From assembly GCF_900101595.1 (NCBI RefSeq), contig NZ_FMYY01000007.1, forward strand, positions 62,001-126,000: a stretch of DNA of 64,000 nt, written 5' to 3'. The position numbers and the translations under genes are program-made. Shown piece by piece: positions 27,636-37,217 of the stretch (position 1 is the first letter of the stretch; each line of letters opens with the position of its first letter). Origin of the DNA: Paenibacillus sp. cl123. GTDB taxonomy: Bacteria; Bacillota; Bacilli; Paenibacillales; NBRC-103111. Below the pieces are notes generated by a model. It had not been told where the DNA came from, ran no database searches, and saw nothing but the letters and a program-made list of their open reading frames with translations.

Positions 27636-28424
27636 CTATTGCATCATCTGAGCAATCGGGACAAATACGGCGCCCGATTGCCGGATTGCCGGGATCGCGC
27701 TCCCAAGCACGTCGGCCGTATGCTTGCCGGGAACTCCTACATGCCCGATCACGATCGTGGCTTCGCGGGTATTGGCCAGCTTCTGAAGCTTGACTCCCTG
27801 CTTGGCAATATGGCTCCGGGTGTATACATCATCCAGAAATAAGTTGTTGCTGGCTGTAGGCACCCCCAATTCGCGCGCAAGCTTGCCGATCACACTTTTA
27901 TCCGTCGTGCGGCTGTCCAGCACGAACAGCCCCTTTTCCTTGCACACCGTCAGAATGATTCGCATGATCCGTTCATCAGCCGTCACCTTGGACCCCATAT
28001 GATTGTTGATGCCCGTCGCATAAGGCACATCCTCGATCGCTGCCGTGATCCGCTGGCGCACCTCTTCGTCCGTCAGCTTGGTCGTGATGGCTCCGGGACC
28101 AAGCCATTCAGGCTTGCCCGCATTCGGCTCCATCGGCACATGCACGAGCACCGTATGCCCCTTGCGGTGGGCCCACTCCGCATCCCGCTTCGTCGTCGGC
28201 AGGAAAGGCATGACCGCGGCCGCGAAAGGAACGGGCAACTCCATCATCTGCTCGGTCCCCAGCATATCATTGCCGAAGTCGTCGATGACCAGCGCTACCC
28301 GTCTGACTGCACCGAAATCCGGAGGCTTGAGCGGCGAAGCTGAGGAAGTGTCGGCGGGCACGGCTGCCCCGATAACCATCCCGAGCAGCAGAACTGCTGC
28401 AATCAAAGCCTTTGTTCTATACAT
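27636..28424 (-). CDS. Divergent polysaccharide deacetylase (YibQ family)
   Basis: The 262-aa exported protein has an N-terminal signal sequence (about residues 1-29) followed by a divergent polysaccharide deacetylase barrel. Family motifs visible are VALVIDDFGNDMLGTEQMMEL, VHVPMEPNAGKPEWLGPGAI, GINNHMGSKVTADERIM, FVLDSRTTDKSV and ATIVIGHVGVPGKHT. The substrate is unknown; the neighbouring convergent amidase suggests an envelope or cortex task. TGAGGCGAG precedes the ATG. It is separated from ispG by a terminator. Confidence 0.88.
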   Translation of the reverse strand: MYRTKALIAAVLLLGMVIGAAVPADTSSASPLKPPDFGAVRRVALVIDDFGNDMLGTEQMMELPVPFAAAVMPFLPTTKRDAEWAHRKGHTVLVHVPMEPNAGKPEWLGPGAITTKLTDEEVRQRITAAIEDVPYATGINNHMGSKVTADERIMRIILTVCKEKGLFVLDSRTTDKSVIGKLARELGVPTASNNLFLDDVYTRSHIAKQGVKLQKLANTREATIVIGHVGVPGKHTADVLGSAIPAIRQSGAVFVPIAQMMQ

Positions 28425-28530
28425 GCTCTCGCCTCATCTCTTCTGGAAGTTATACCTCTAAAGCTTTCGCCAAATCTGAGAAATGTATGCAGGGAAAGCG
28501 GTGCTAAGCAGCCGTCTTCTAAAATAATAA

Positions 28531-28570
28531 AAAAGACCGTGAGCTCTGCGGACAGAACGCACGGTCTTTC
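28531..28570 (-). terminator. Intrinsic terminator after ispG
   Basis: Arms AAAGACCGTG/CACGGTCTTT (10 pairs) around an 18-nt loop, then a T run on the minus strand. It is also symmetrical enough to act in the other direction. Confidence 0.85.
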
Positions 28571-28654
28571 ATTATAAACACAATCGCCAAACAGCGCGGG
28601 CTGTGCAAACCGCCCATGCCCGCCGCCTCAGCCGCGGAGCCCGCTGTTCAGGCT

Positions 28655-29764
28655 CTAAACGCCTGCATGATGCTTGCGCCCAGGGATCTCTCCCGTACGC
28701 TCGAAGTGCTCGACAATAACGTCGATCTCCTTCTTCAGCTCGGAGAGCAGATCAGCCTCCGGCACTTTACGGATCATCTCTCCGTACCGGAACAGCATAC
28801 CCTCGCCTCGCGCTCCCGCGATGCCGATATCCGCTTCCCGCGCTTCCCCGGGGCCGTTCACCGCGCAGCCCAGCACCGATACTTTGATCGGCACCTTCAG
28901 CTTCGAGATGTACGCTTCAACTTCATTGGCGATCGAGAACAGATCGATGTCCAGCCGGCCGCAGGTCGGGCAGGAGACAAGCGTAGCCGCATTCGTGATC
29001 AGCCCGAATGACTTCAGCAGCTCGCGGCAAACCTTGACCTCCTCGACCGGGTCAGCGCTCAGCGAGATCCGGATCGTGGAGCCGATGCCCATGCTGAGCA
29101 ATGCTCCGAGACCTGCCGCGCTCTTGACCGTCCCCGAAAACAAGGTCCCGGCCTCGGTGATGCCCAGATGCAGCGGATAATTAAAGGCAGCGGCAGCTTT
29201 CGTATACGCGGCGATCGCCATCGGAACGTCGGAGGCTTTGAGCGACACGATAATATCGCGGAAGTCCAGCTCCTCCAGAATCCCGATATGATAAAGCGCG
29301 CTCTCTACCATCGCTTCCGGCGTCGGGTAGCCGTATTTTTCCAGCAAATGGTTTTCCAGCGAACCTGCATTGACGCCGATCCGGATGGGAATCCCCTTCT
29401 CCTTGCACGCCTTCACGACAGCCTCTACCTTCTCGCGGCGCCCGATATTGCCGGGATTGATCCGGACCTTATCGATGCCGTTCTCGATGGCGAGCAGCGC
29501 CAGCCTGTAGTCGAAATGAATGTCGGCGACGAGCGGGATCGATATCTGCTTCTTGATTTCCTTGATCGCTTCCGCCGCTTCCTTATTGTTTACCGTGACG
29601 CGCACGATCTGGCAGCCCGCTTCTTCGAGACGATGAATCTCGGCCACGGTCGCCTTTACATCCGCCGTCTTGGTCGTGCACATGCTCTGGATGATAACCT
29701 CATTACTTCCACCGATGGTCAGGTTGCCGACTTTAACCGGAATCGTTTCGGTTCTGTGGAACAT
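28655..29764 (-). CDS. ispG: 4-hydroxy-3-methylbut-2-en-1-yl diphosphate synthase
   Basis: Iron-sulfur enzyme of the MEP isoprenoid pathway, converting MEcPP to HMBPP. The 369-aa short bacterial form starts [19 protein letters not shown]. The Fe-S cysteines are in SCPTCGR and [13 protein letters not shown] chose ATG 29764 because GGAGAG lies about 9 nt upstream and the N-terminus then matches the family; the frame extends to 29794. It lies about 120 nt after clpX. Confidence 0.96.
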   Translation of the reverse strand: MFHRTETIPVKVGNLTIGGSNEVIIQSMCTTKTADVKATVAEIHRLEEAGCQIVRVTVNNKEAAEAIKEIKKQISIPLVADIHFDYRLALLAIENGIDKVRINPGNIGRREKVEAVVKACKEKGIPIRIGVNAGSLENHLLEKYGYPTPEAMVESALYHIGILEELDFRDIIVSLKASDVPMAIAAYTKAAAAFNYPLHLGITEAGTLFSGTVKSAAGLGALLSMGIGSTIRISLSADPVEEVKVCRELLKSFGLITNAATLVSCPTCGRLDIDLFSIANEVEAYISKLKVPIKVSVLGCAVNGPGEAREADIGIAGARGEGMLFRYGEMIRKVPEADLLSELKKEIDVIVEHFERTGEIPGRKHHAGV

Positions 29765-29882
29765 AGATTTCTTCTCTCCCATGATACCAAACATCCTCCG
29801 CTCCGCATGCGGAACTCGCCCTATGAAAAAGGTAGTTCCGTCTGCGGATTGGAGGTGTCCGGGTTTGTTTGTATTCGTGCGC

Positions 29883-31145
29883 TTACGCGCTTTCTTCTTT
29901 TTTCTTTATCGGCGCATCGAGGGCTGTAATAGGCGGAGCAATCTTCTCCTGCACCGCTTCTTTAGTCACAACGCACTTGGACGATTCCGTACGGGAAGGC
30001 GCTTCGTACATGACCTCCAGCATAATGCCTTCGATGATGGCGCGCAATCCCCGCGCTCCCGTGTTGCGCTTGATCGCTTCCTTGGCAATTTCCTCAAGCG
30101 CTTCAGGTTCGAACTCGAGCGTCACATCGTCGATGTCCAGCATCTTCTGATACTGCTTCACCAGGGCGTTGCGAGGCTCGGTCAAGATGCGGATCAAGGC
30201 TGCTTCATCCAGCGGCTCCAGCGTGGAGATGACCGGCAGACGGCCGACAAATTCCGGGATCAAGCCGAATTTGAGCAAATCTTCCGGCAGTACCAGCGAT
30301 AAATACTCGCCCGGCTTCAGATCGGCCTTCTGTCCGTCCGTGCCGAAGCCAATGACCTTCTTGCCGATCCGGCGCTTGATGATCTGTTCGAGGCCGTCGA
30401 AAGCACCGCCGCAAATAAACAGAATGTTGGTCGTATCGATCTGGATAAACTCTTGATGCGGATGCTTGCGTCCGCCTTGCGGAGGAACGGAAGCGACCGT
30501 GCCTTCGAGAATTTTCAGCAGGGCCTGCTGCACGCCTTCGCCCGATACGTCGCGGGTAATGGACGGATTCTCGGACTTGCGGGCCACCTTATCGATCTCA
30601 TCGATATAGATGATGCCGCGCTCGGCTTTCTCCACGTCGTAATCAGCCGCTTGGATCAGCTTGAGCAGGATGTTCTCCACATCCTCGCCGACATAGCCGG
30701 CTTCCGTCAAGGAGGTGGCGTCAGCGATGGCGAACGGAACGTTCAGGATTTTGGCCAGCGTCTGGGCGAGCAGCGTCTTCCCGCTACCTGTCGGGCCGAC
30801 AAGCACGATATTGGACTTCTGCAGCTCAACCTCGTCGTTCTTGCTGCCTTGCGAATTGATCCGCTTGTAGTGGTTGTAAACAGCCACCGACATCGATTTC
30901 TTCGCCTGCTCTTGACCGATTACATAAGAGTCAAGAATGGCGCGGATCTCCTTCGGCTTCGGCACATCCTTCAGATCGAGTTCTTCCTCGTGACCCAATT
31001 CTTCCTCAACGATTTCGGTACAAAGCTCGATGCATTCGTCGCATATATAAACGCCGGGACCGGCGACCAGCTTACGTACCTGCTCCTGCGACTTTCCGCA
31101 GAAGGAGCATTTCAGCTGACCTTTCTCATCGTTAAATTTAAACAT
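29883..31145 (-). CDS. clpX: ATP-dependent Clp protease ATP-binding subunit ClpX
   Basis: AAA+ unfoldase that feeds substrates to ClpP. The 420-aa protein begins with a C4 zinc finger (CSFCGK at about 13-18 and CDECIELC at about 35-42). It shows Walker A GPTGSGKT, Walker [10 protein letters not shown], and the ClpP-docking loop with IGF in KVIGFGTD. It ends with a Lys/Glu-rich tail. It is 15 nt downstream of clpP, so the two are probably one transcript, unlike B. subtilis where clpP is elsewhere. Confidence 0.98.
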   Translation of the reverse strand: MFKFNDEKGQLKCSFCGKSQEQVRKLVAGPGVYICDECIELCTEIVEEELGHEEELDLKDVPKPKEIRAILDSYVIGQEQAKKSMSVAVYNHYKRINSQGSKNDEVELQKSNIVLVGPTGSGKTLLAQTLAKILNVPFAIADATSLTEAGYVGEDVENILLKLIQAADYDVEKAERGIIYIDEIDKVARKSENPSITRDVSGEGVQQALLKILEGTVASVPPQGGRKHPHQEFIQIDTTNILFICGGAFDGLEQIIKRRIGKKVIGFGTDGQKADLKPGEYLSLVLPEDLLKFGLIPEFVGRLPVISTLEPLDEAALIRILTEPRNALVKQYQKMLDIDDVTLEFEPEALEEIAKEAIKRNTGARGLRAIIEGIMLEVMYEAPSRTESSKCVVTKEAVQEKIAPPITALDAPIKKKEESA

Positions 31146-31160
31146 GGGATCACTCCTTTT

Positions 31161-31751
31161 CTAAGTCAAATCACTGCGAGTGATAACCGCATCAATGAGG
31201 CCGTAAGCTTTCGCATCCTCAGCACTCATGAAGTTGTCACGGTCTGTGTCGCGTTCAATTCTGTCGTAGGGCTGACCGGTGCGCTCTACATAAATTTGAT
31301 TCAGCTTCTGCTTCGTCTTGATGATCCAGTCCGCGTGGATCTTGATATCGGAAGCTTGACCGCGGACACCGCCCAGAGGCTGGTGAATCATCACTTCACT
31401 GTTCGGCAGCGCGAAGCGCTTGCCCTTGGCTCCGGCCGTCAGCAGCAAGGAACCCATGCTCGCCGCCATCCCGACGCAGATCGTGGATACGTCCGGCTTA
31501 ATGAACTGCATTGTATCATATATACCCATACCGGCCGTCACCGAACCGCCCGGAGAGTTAATGTACAAGCTGATATCTTTCTCAGAATCCGTTGCAGCCA
31601 AAAACAGCAGCTGGGCAATCACCAGGTTGGCGACGTCGTCATCAATCGCGCTTCCCAGAAAAATAATACGGTCCTTGAGCAGACGCGAATAAATATCATA
31701 CGATCGCTCGCCCCGACCCTCCTGTTCCACAACCATAGGCACTAGAGTCAA
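31161..31751 (-). CDS. clpP: ATP-dependent Clp protease proteolytic subunit
   Basis: Serine protease chamber of ClpXP/ClpCP. I chose the TTG at 31751 because AAAGGGG lies 8 nt upstream and the product (196 aa, [33 protein letters not shown]) then has the normal ClpP N-terminus and length; the frame runs on to 31832. The catalytic Ser is in VGMAASMGS, His in [10 protein letters not shown], and Asp in the [11 protein letters not shown] region. It is upstream of clpX in the same operon. Confidence 0.97.
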   Translation of the reverse strand: MTLVPMVVEQEGRGERSYDIYSRLLKDRIIFLGSAIDDDVANLVIAQLLFLAATDSEKDISLYINSPGGSVTAGMGIYDTMQFIKPDVSTICVGMAASMGSLLLTAGAKGKRFALPNSEVMIHQPLGGVRGQASDIKIHADWIIKTKQKLNQIYVERTGQPYDRIERDTDRDNFMSAEDAKAYGLIDAVITRSDLT

Positions 31752-31803
31752 ATGTCCCAACCCCTTTACTCCAAGAATGCGCAGCAAAATTTGCTTACCC
31801 TGT

Positions 31804-31833
31804 ATTGTAACATGTTTCACCTTCAAAGTCATA
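31804..31833 (-). promoter_or_regulatory. Candidate promoter of clpP-clpX
   Basis: On the minus strand, TATGAC (31828-31833) and TACAAT (31804-31809) are separated by 18 nt, about 50 nt before the clpP start. No CtsR operator (GGTCAAA repeat) was seen nearby. The rest of the 300-nt gap up to tig holds only the tig terminator. Confidence 0.45.
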
Positions 31834-32069
31834 TCCGCCGGAACCTTGTCTTCTACAAATTTCGGCGCTTGGTCCGCCCTTCCTCGCAGAAAAACGAACG
31901 TTTATGCAGCTCTCATTCATATGTATGTAACCAGTCGAACACCTAAACCTTCTATGTCGTTGTCAGACTTGCCTAAAAATACGCCTTGCCGTAAACCGCT
32001 CCCCGCCGGCTGCGATACGGATGCCGCACCCCTCTACATTACTTGAGGCGCAGCGTTTTGCCGTATCTA

Positions 32070-32108
32070 CAAAACAAAGGCACGCATAAGAATACACGTG
32101 CCCTTGTT
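32070..32108 (-). terminator. Intrinsic terminator after tig
   Basis: On the minus strand, 12-nt arms AACAAGGGCACG/CGTGCCTTTGTT, 12-nt loop, then TTTTG. It starts about 30 nt past the tig stop and insulates clpP. Confidence 0.85.
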
Positions 32109-32137
32109 GTCTATGTCACGCCGCTGAACACGGACGC

Positions 32138-33427
32138 TTAAGCCGTTTTGCTGTTGTCTACGAGGAACTTGACCGTCTTGCGAGCTACAACGTCCTGCAC
32201 GAGCGTGCCCAGCGAGCCGTTTTGTGCGAAGATGCTGCGGATCTCGTTAGCGGAGCGGCCGTACATGCCCGCCAGGTTGTTCAGCTCAGCTTCGATATCC
32301 TCTTCGGAAGCTTCGATTCCCTCAGCCTTTGCAACCGCTTCGAGCACGAGGTTGTTCCGTACGCGCTTCTCGGCGTCGCCTGCCATCTGAGCTTTCAGGT
32401 CTTCCTGCGTCTGGCCGGAGAACTGATAGTACATTTGCAGGTTCATGCCTTGCGTGCGCAGACGGTTTTCGAACTCTTTCACCATTTGCTCGGCCTCGTC
32501 GTCGATCATCACTTGAGGAATTTCCACTTGAGCCGCCGTCGCAACTTTCTCTACGACGTCCGCTTCTTTCTTGCGCTCGTTTTCGGATTGCTTGCGCTCT
32601 CCCAGCTTCGCAGCCAGGTCTGCCTTGTACTCCTCCAATGTCTCGAACTCGCTGACATCTTTGGCGAACTCGTCGTCCAGAGCAGGCAGGTTTTTGCGTT
32701 TGATATCATGCAGCTTGACTTTGAAGACGGCTTCCTTGCCCTTAAGCTCTTCCGCATGGTAGCTCTCAGGGAAAGTAACGTTAACATCCTTCTCGCCGTC
32801 CTTGGCAAGACCCACAACCTGCTCCTCGAATCCCGGGATGAAGCTGCCGGAGCCGAGTTCAAGCGAATAGCGCTCAGCTTGTCCACCTTCGAAAGCAACA
32901 CCGTCGACGAATCCTTCGAAGTCGATCACAACGACGTCGCCGTTTTGCGCTTCGCCTTCCTCGACAGGAACGAGCTCGGCATGACGCTGCTGCAGACGCT
33001 CCAGCTCGGCTGCGATCTCTTCCTCGGACACGCTGGTATCGCCCGCTTCAAGCTCGATGCCTTTGTACTCGCCCAGCTCAACCTCAGGCTTCACGACAAC
33101 CTTCGCTTTGAACTTGAGGATCTGGCCTTTGGCGAATTGCTCAACGTCCACTTCCGGACGGTCGACCGGCACGATGCCCGTTTCCTGAACGGCGGCTACG
33201 TATGCATCAGGCACGATGATGTCCAGAGCGTCTTGATACAAGCTTTCAACGCCGAACTTGGATTCGAAAATCGAACGCGGCACTTTACCTTTGCGGAAGC
33301 CCGGTACGTTCACCTTGGCCACTACTTTTTTGAATGCCTTGTCCAGAGCGGCAGCTACCTGCTCCGCGTCCACTTCAATATCAAGAACTCCAACGTTCTT
33401 CTCTATTTTTTCCCAACTTGCTTTCAT
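32138..33427 (-). CDS. tig: Trigger factor
   Basis: Ribosome-bound chaperone and peptidyl-prolyl isomerase. The 429-aa protein has the N-terminal ribosome-binding domain with the signature NVPGFRKGKVPRSIFESKFG (about residues 42-61), the FKBP-like PPIase domain (about 155-245, NGDVVVIDFEGFVDG), and the helical C-terminal domain. ATG 33427 follows GGAGGGGAAGG; the frame extends 12 residues further. A strong promoter lies upstream. Confidence 0.98.
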   Translation of the reverse strand: MKASWEKIEKNVGVLDIEVDAEQVAAALDKAFKKVVAKVNVPGFRKGKVPRSIFESKFGVESLYQDALDIIVPDAYVAAVQETGIVPVDRPEVDVEQFAKGQILKFKAKVVVKPEVELGEYKGIELEAGDTSVSEEEIAAELERLQQRHAELVPVEEGEAQNGDVVVIDFEGFVDGVAFEGGQAERYSLELGSGSFIPGFEEQVVGLAKDGEKDVNVTFPESYHAEELKGKEAVFKVKLHDIKRKNLPALDDEFAKDVSEFETLEEYKADLAAKLGERKQSENERKKEADVVEKVATAAQVEIPQVMIDDEAEQMVKEFENRLRTQGMNLQMYYQFSGQTQEDLKAQMAGDAEKRVRNNLVLEAVAKAEGIEASEEDIEAELNNLAGMYGRSANEIRSIFAQNGSLGTLVQDVVARKTVKFLVDNSKTA

Positions 33428-33523
33428 TTTATGCCTTCCCCTCCAAAAATGGTCGATAATCAATTTTCACGTTCTGGCCGCCTAGTTCCGCTATGCGGAC
33501 AAGCCCGCCAATATAACCACTAT

Positions 33524-33552
33524 ATTATACCCGTAATGCCTGTAGTTTTCAA
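33524..33552 (-). promoter_or_regulatory. SigA promoter of tig
   Basis: On the minus strand, TTGAAA (33547-33552) and a perfect TATAAT (33524-33529) are separated by exactly 17 nt, about 95 nt before tig. The leader contains a TCCGC-ATA-GCGGA hairpin (around 33490-33502). Confidence 0.8.
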
Positions 33553-33582
33553 GGGTGCTCCCCTATTCGTTATCGGGCCCGG

Positions 33583-34494
33583 CTACAAGCCCCGCCCGAA
33601 CATGGCCGAAGCGAACTGCTGCATGATGCGGTACGCCTGCTCCCACTGGAAGGTCAGATCAGAAGTAATCCCGTACAGCTCAAGCAGCTCTTCCTTGTCT
33701 CCTCCGTCAAACACGCGCTCCAGCAGCGTGAGATGCAGCGCGGCCGCCCAAACGTCCACACAGGCTTCATCCTGGCGCAGCATCTGCCGGTAGGCGGAGG
33801 TGCCGTAGATGTAGGCGAGAAATTCATTCCAGGTTTGCGAGGCAAAATAAGACAATGCGGGATGCTTGATCTCGCTGATTTCCTGCACGCGGGCGATGAT
33901 TTCCTGGATCTGCGACGGGAAACGGTCGAAATCCGCCGGGGTATCCTCAATCTCGCATACCGCGCTTTCGCCGTTTTTATGTAAGGTGACCGAGCCGGTC
34001 ACGCCTCTTTTCTTCAGCGTTTGCAAGGTTTTGAACTGAATCAGCGGGTGAAGCTCTTCCTCGCGGAGCCATCCGGTCAAAGCTTCATCGATTCTCCCAT
34101 GCTCCAGGAAAGCCAGCTGATCCAGCGCCAGCAGCAGCTTGTCGGGCGCCTGCTGGCTGCGGATCGTCTCCAGCAGCCGCTCGGCGTAAGCCTCGCTTTT
34201 CTCCTCCCGGGCAAGCAGGTGGCTGCGCAGCAGCTCGGACTCGGATTGCTCCGGCTCCTCCTCCCCGGACGGCTGGCCGCCGGTCAGATCCGGGAACATC
34301 ATCCGCATCCAGTCCAGCAGAGACTGCCACTCCTCCCGAACGGCGCTGTCGGCCGAATGGCAGCCAAGCAGGAAGACCAGCAGCTCGATGGCCTCGCCGT
34401 ATCGCTCCGCCTCCAGCAGCCGAGTCAGTTCATATTGATAATACTCAACGGTTTTGGGAAACAAAATCACGTTGTCATGAGGCAGCGAACTCAT
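33583..34494 (-). CDS. ysoA: YsoA-like TPR-type conserved protein
   Basis: Mostly helical 303-aa protein without signal or membrane spans. Its content and position directly upstream of tig match B. subtilis ysoA, a TPR-like protein of unknown function. Visible helices include VEYYQYELTRLLEAERYGEAIELLVFLL and LLALDQLAFLEHGRIDEALTGWL, which look like tetratricopeptide units. I chose ATG 34494, with GGTGG upstream; a GTG at 34503 adds three residues. Confidence 0.75.
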   Translation of the reverse strand: MSSLPHDNVILFPKTVEYYQYELTRLLEAERYGEAIELLVFLLGCHSADSAVREEWQSLLDWMRMMFPDLTGGQPSGEEEPEQSESELLRSHLLAREEKSEAYAERLLETIRSQQAPDKLLLALDQLAFLEHGRIDEALTGWLREEELHPLIQFKTLQTLKKRGVTGSVTLHKNGESAVCEIEDTPADFDRFPSQIQEIIARVQEISEIKHPALSYFASQTWNEFLAYIYGTSAYRQMLRQDEACVDVWAAALHLTLLERVFDGGDKEELLELYGITSDLTFQWEQAYRIMQQFASAMFGRGL

Positions 34495-34581
34495 GGTAAC
34501 CACCGCCTTTCATCGGGACTCTTTGACAGCAGTGTACCGGAAATAAGGGGCGAAAGCAAAATTTCCCTTTTGCGTACCGTA

Positions 34582-35742
34582 CTAACGCTCGCTGTATATT
34601 TTATATTTCCCTCCCGATACGATGTGGACCTTTACCTGAATGTCGCGCAAGGAAGCCTCTGTGAGCGGTTCGTCGGCCGCCGCCGCTCTGCCTCTCTCCC
34701 CCGGCAGCATGATAGCCGGCCGGCCGTGAACCTGCAGCTGATACAGGTCCGCTCCAATCTTCACCCCGTATGCGAACGTGCGGCGAATCTCCGCTGCGAT
34801 GGTCTGGCCGGCCTTCTCTTCCAGCTCCTTCTCCGAGATAAACCGCTTCAGCTCGTTGATCGTGCCGTTCACCGTTACCTTGACATCATAGGTCATGGCG
34901 CCGTTCTTATAAGAAGGCAGGATTTTTACCTTCGGATGATGCATACGGATGGCTGCCAGCGGCTTGCCTTCCTCCATAATGCCTATCAGAGCCCGAGTCG
35001 TGTTTTTCTCGAGCCAGCGCAGACCCTGGAGCTTGTCAAGCGCCAAATACCCATGCGGCCGTTTCTCCTTGAAGGTATAAACTCCCGCCACTCTCATGGA
35101 AGTGAACGGCTTGTCGTCTTTACTCCATACTCGGCTCGACAAAGACAGGCAGGGGAGCAGCGCCGTTCTCCGTGTCCCGCTGTACAGCTGGATAAACCGG
35201 TTCAGGCGCAGCGGCTCAACATTCGAGATAATCTCGTAATGAGAGTCCGGAGAATGAAGCTGCGTCGACAGCCGGCTTTTCTCAAAGTTTGGGGAAGCGG
35301 TGAACAGCTTGACCATGTCCTCTCGCGTACAGAAGGTCCACATCGTGTATCGCAGCGAGTAATATCTCATGAACGTCTCCAGCACCTCCGTCAGATTCTG
35401 GGTGCCGGCCATCTCCTCGCCCAGCACCATAGCCGTGACATGGCCCCAGTACAGCTTGCGCTCGGACATGCTGTAGATCTGGTTGATGGCTTCGAGCAGC
35501 GTATCGCCTTTGCCTGTCGCGATCCAGGCCGGCACGGGAGAAGGCTGGGTGCCGCCGGCAGGGTCCTTGGCGATTTTGGAGAAGCTGATCAATTGGAGAT
35601 AGACCCCGTACTGCTTCTCCTTCTGCCGGTATTCGATGCCGACGGCGTTAACGTAATCCTGGTCGTCCACGTCGCTCGAGTTCCAGCAGCCCGTGAGCGG
35701 AAGCAGAACCAGCAAGCACAGTCCAGACAGCAGACGCTTCAC
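34582..35742 (-). CDS. Ger(x)C family spore germination lipoprotein (GerC subunit)
   Basis: Lipoprotein subunit of a nutrient germinant receptor in the spore inner membrane. The 386-aa product has a lipobox LLPLTGCWNSSDVDDQDYVNAVGIEY, with Cys19 as the lipidation site and the typical CW(N/D) start of GerAC/GerKC proteins. It ends in the conserved C-terminal domain (EKAGQTIAAEIRRTFAYGVKIGADLYQL). Its ATG overlaps the gerA-type stop by 4 nt. It is third in a B-A-C operon. Confidence 0.93.
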   Translation of the reverse strand: MKRLLSGLCLLVLLPLTGCWNSSDVDDQDYVNAVGIEYRQKEKQYGVYLQLISFSKIAKDPAGGTQPSPVPAWIATGKGDTLLEAINQIYSMSERKLYWGHVTAMVLGEEMAGTQNLTEVLETFMRYYSLRYTMWTFCTREDMVKLFTASPNFEKSRLSTQLHSPDSHYEIISNVEPLRLNRFIQLYSGTRRTALLPCLSLSSRVWSKDDKPFTSMRVAGVYTFKEKRPHGYLALDKLQGLRWLEKNTTRALIGIMEEGKPLAAIRMHHPKVKILPSYKNGAMTYDVKVTVNGTINELKRFISEKELEEKAGQTIAAEIRRTFAYGVKIGADLYQLQVHGRPAIMLPGERGRAAAADEPLTEASLRDIQVKVHIVSGGKYKIYSER

Positions 35743-37217
35743 GGCTTGTCCTCCCTCTTGACGCCGTCGGAGGAGCTGAGCACCTTATCGCCGAGGAAGG
35801 TCGGTCTTCTGCGCTTGTCCCCGCGCGGGAACCGGATCAGGATAAAGCGGAGAGCGGACAAGCGGAAGGGAGATACCGGGATCAGATAAGGCACGCCGAA
35901 CGATCGCAGATTGGCCATGTAGATCAGGATCGTGATAACGCCGGTAAAGAAGCCGAACAAGCCGAAAAAGGCGGCAAGCAAATAAATATAAAACCGCAGC
36001 ATCGTAACCGCAAGCCCGAACATGCCGCCCATCAGCACAAATTGGCTGGTCATCGTTGCGGCGGCCACGACCAGGGAGGCCGGCGAGGAAAGACCGGCAC
36101 GAATAATCGCATCCCCGATGATGAGTCCCCCGACGACGGATATAGACGGGCCGAAGGTGGAGGGAAGCCTAGCCCCCGCCTCGACAAAGAGCTGAAACAT
36201 GACCAGCATAAGCAGCATCTCGAGCGGCCCCGATATCGGCGTACCCATATTCGCCATCGTGATCGTTGCGAGCAGGGCCAATGGAATCTGGTCCTGATGA
36301 TAAGTAGTCAGGGCTGTCCAGAAGCCCGGGAGCAGCAGCGCTATGAGAAGGCCCGCAAGCCGCATCGCTTTGCCTATGATCAGCACGGGCGCAGGCAGAT
36401 GAGCGTCCTCGGGACTTGCCAGCAGAAAAGAGATTTGCACGGGAGCGATCAGCGCGTTGGGCAGCCCGTCCGTCAGCAGCACGAACCTGCCGGAGGCGAG
36501 GCTTTCGACCACCATATCGGGCCTGGACGTGTTGTACATCAGCGGGAAGAACGCTAAGCCCGGCCGGAGCAGCATGTTCTTCAACTGCTCATTGGTAAAG
36601 ACGATCTCCGGCTTGATGGCGCTCAGTCTATCCCGGATATGCCGCAGAGTGTCCGGATCGAGCAGATCGGTCATGTACAGCAGCGCGATATTCGTCTGGC
36701 TGCGCGAGCCCACCGTGAACATCTCGCAGGCCAGCAGATGGGTCCGCAGACGCTTGCGGACCAGAGCGACGTTCACCTGCACGCTTTCGACGAACGCATC
36801 CTTCGGTCCGTAATTCGTCGGCTCGGTGGTGGAGGCATCCGGCTCCCGCTCAGGCCGCTGGCTGCAGTTGACGCCATAGAGCAAACCGGTCGCCTCCAGG
36901 TACAGCAGGCCCCACCCGGCGAACAGGAGCGCGGACAATTGAGCGGTATCGGCCCAGCTTGAGACGGGGCTTACCTGAAACGGGAGGCAGCCTTCGTCTC
37001 TCCAGCTCTTCGCCTCGTGGGCGACCCTCTTCTCCCAATCGACCCCCAGCACTTCATTCATGCTTTTGAGGCTGCTGAGCCCCTCGGAATACAAGAGGAG
37101 CCCGGCTTGATCGGGCAGCAGGTACTGCTTGACGTCATCGCTTGCCCGGAATAACGACACAAGCCTCTCCCGATCCCAGAGACGCCTGTTTTCTGATGTG
37201 GAAGACGTTTCAGTCAA
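35739..37217 (-). CDS. GerA family spore germination protein (A subunit)
   Basis: A subunit of a germinant receptor. The 492-aa protein starts at TTG 37217, which overlaps the upstream stop as TTGA, with GGGAGGG 9 nt upstream; the open frame extends 91 codons further into the B gene without support. The soluble N-terminal region (1-240) includes DPDTLRHIRDRLSAI. Hydrophobic spans follow from about residue 255 to 430 (IGKAMRLAGLLIALLLPGFW, TPISGPLEMLLMLVMFQLFVEAG). The tail is basic. Confidence 0.93.
   Translation of the reverse strand: MTETSSTSENRRLWDRERLVSLFRASDDVKQYLLPDQAGLLLYSEGLSSLKSMNEVLGVDWEKRVAHEAKSWRDEGCLPFQVSPVSSWADTAQLSALLFAGWGLLYLEATGLLYGVNCSQRPEREPDASTTEPTNYGPKDAFVESVQVNVALVRKRLRTHLLACEMFTVGSRSQTNIALLYMTDLLDPDTLRHIRDRLSAIKPEIVFTNEQLKNMLLRPGLAFFPLMYNTSRPDMVVESLASGRFVLLTDGLPNALIAPVQISFLLASPEDAHLPAPVLIIGKAMRLAGLLIALLLPGFWTALTTYHQDQIPLALLATITMANMGTPISGPLEMLLMLVMFQLFVEAGARLPSTFGPSISVVGGLIIGDAIIRAGLSSPASLVVAAATMTSQFVLMGGMFGLAVTMLRFYIYLLAAFFGLFGFFTGVITILIYMANLRSFGVPYLIPVSPFRLSALRFILIRFPRGDKRRRPTFLGDKVLSSSDGVKREDKP

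Noticed and set aside
32222-33793. 523-codon plus-strand frame over tig and ysoA
   Set aside because: Antisense shadow spanning two well-supported minus-strand genes and their promoter.
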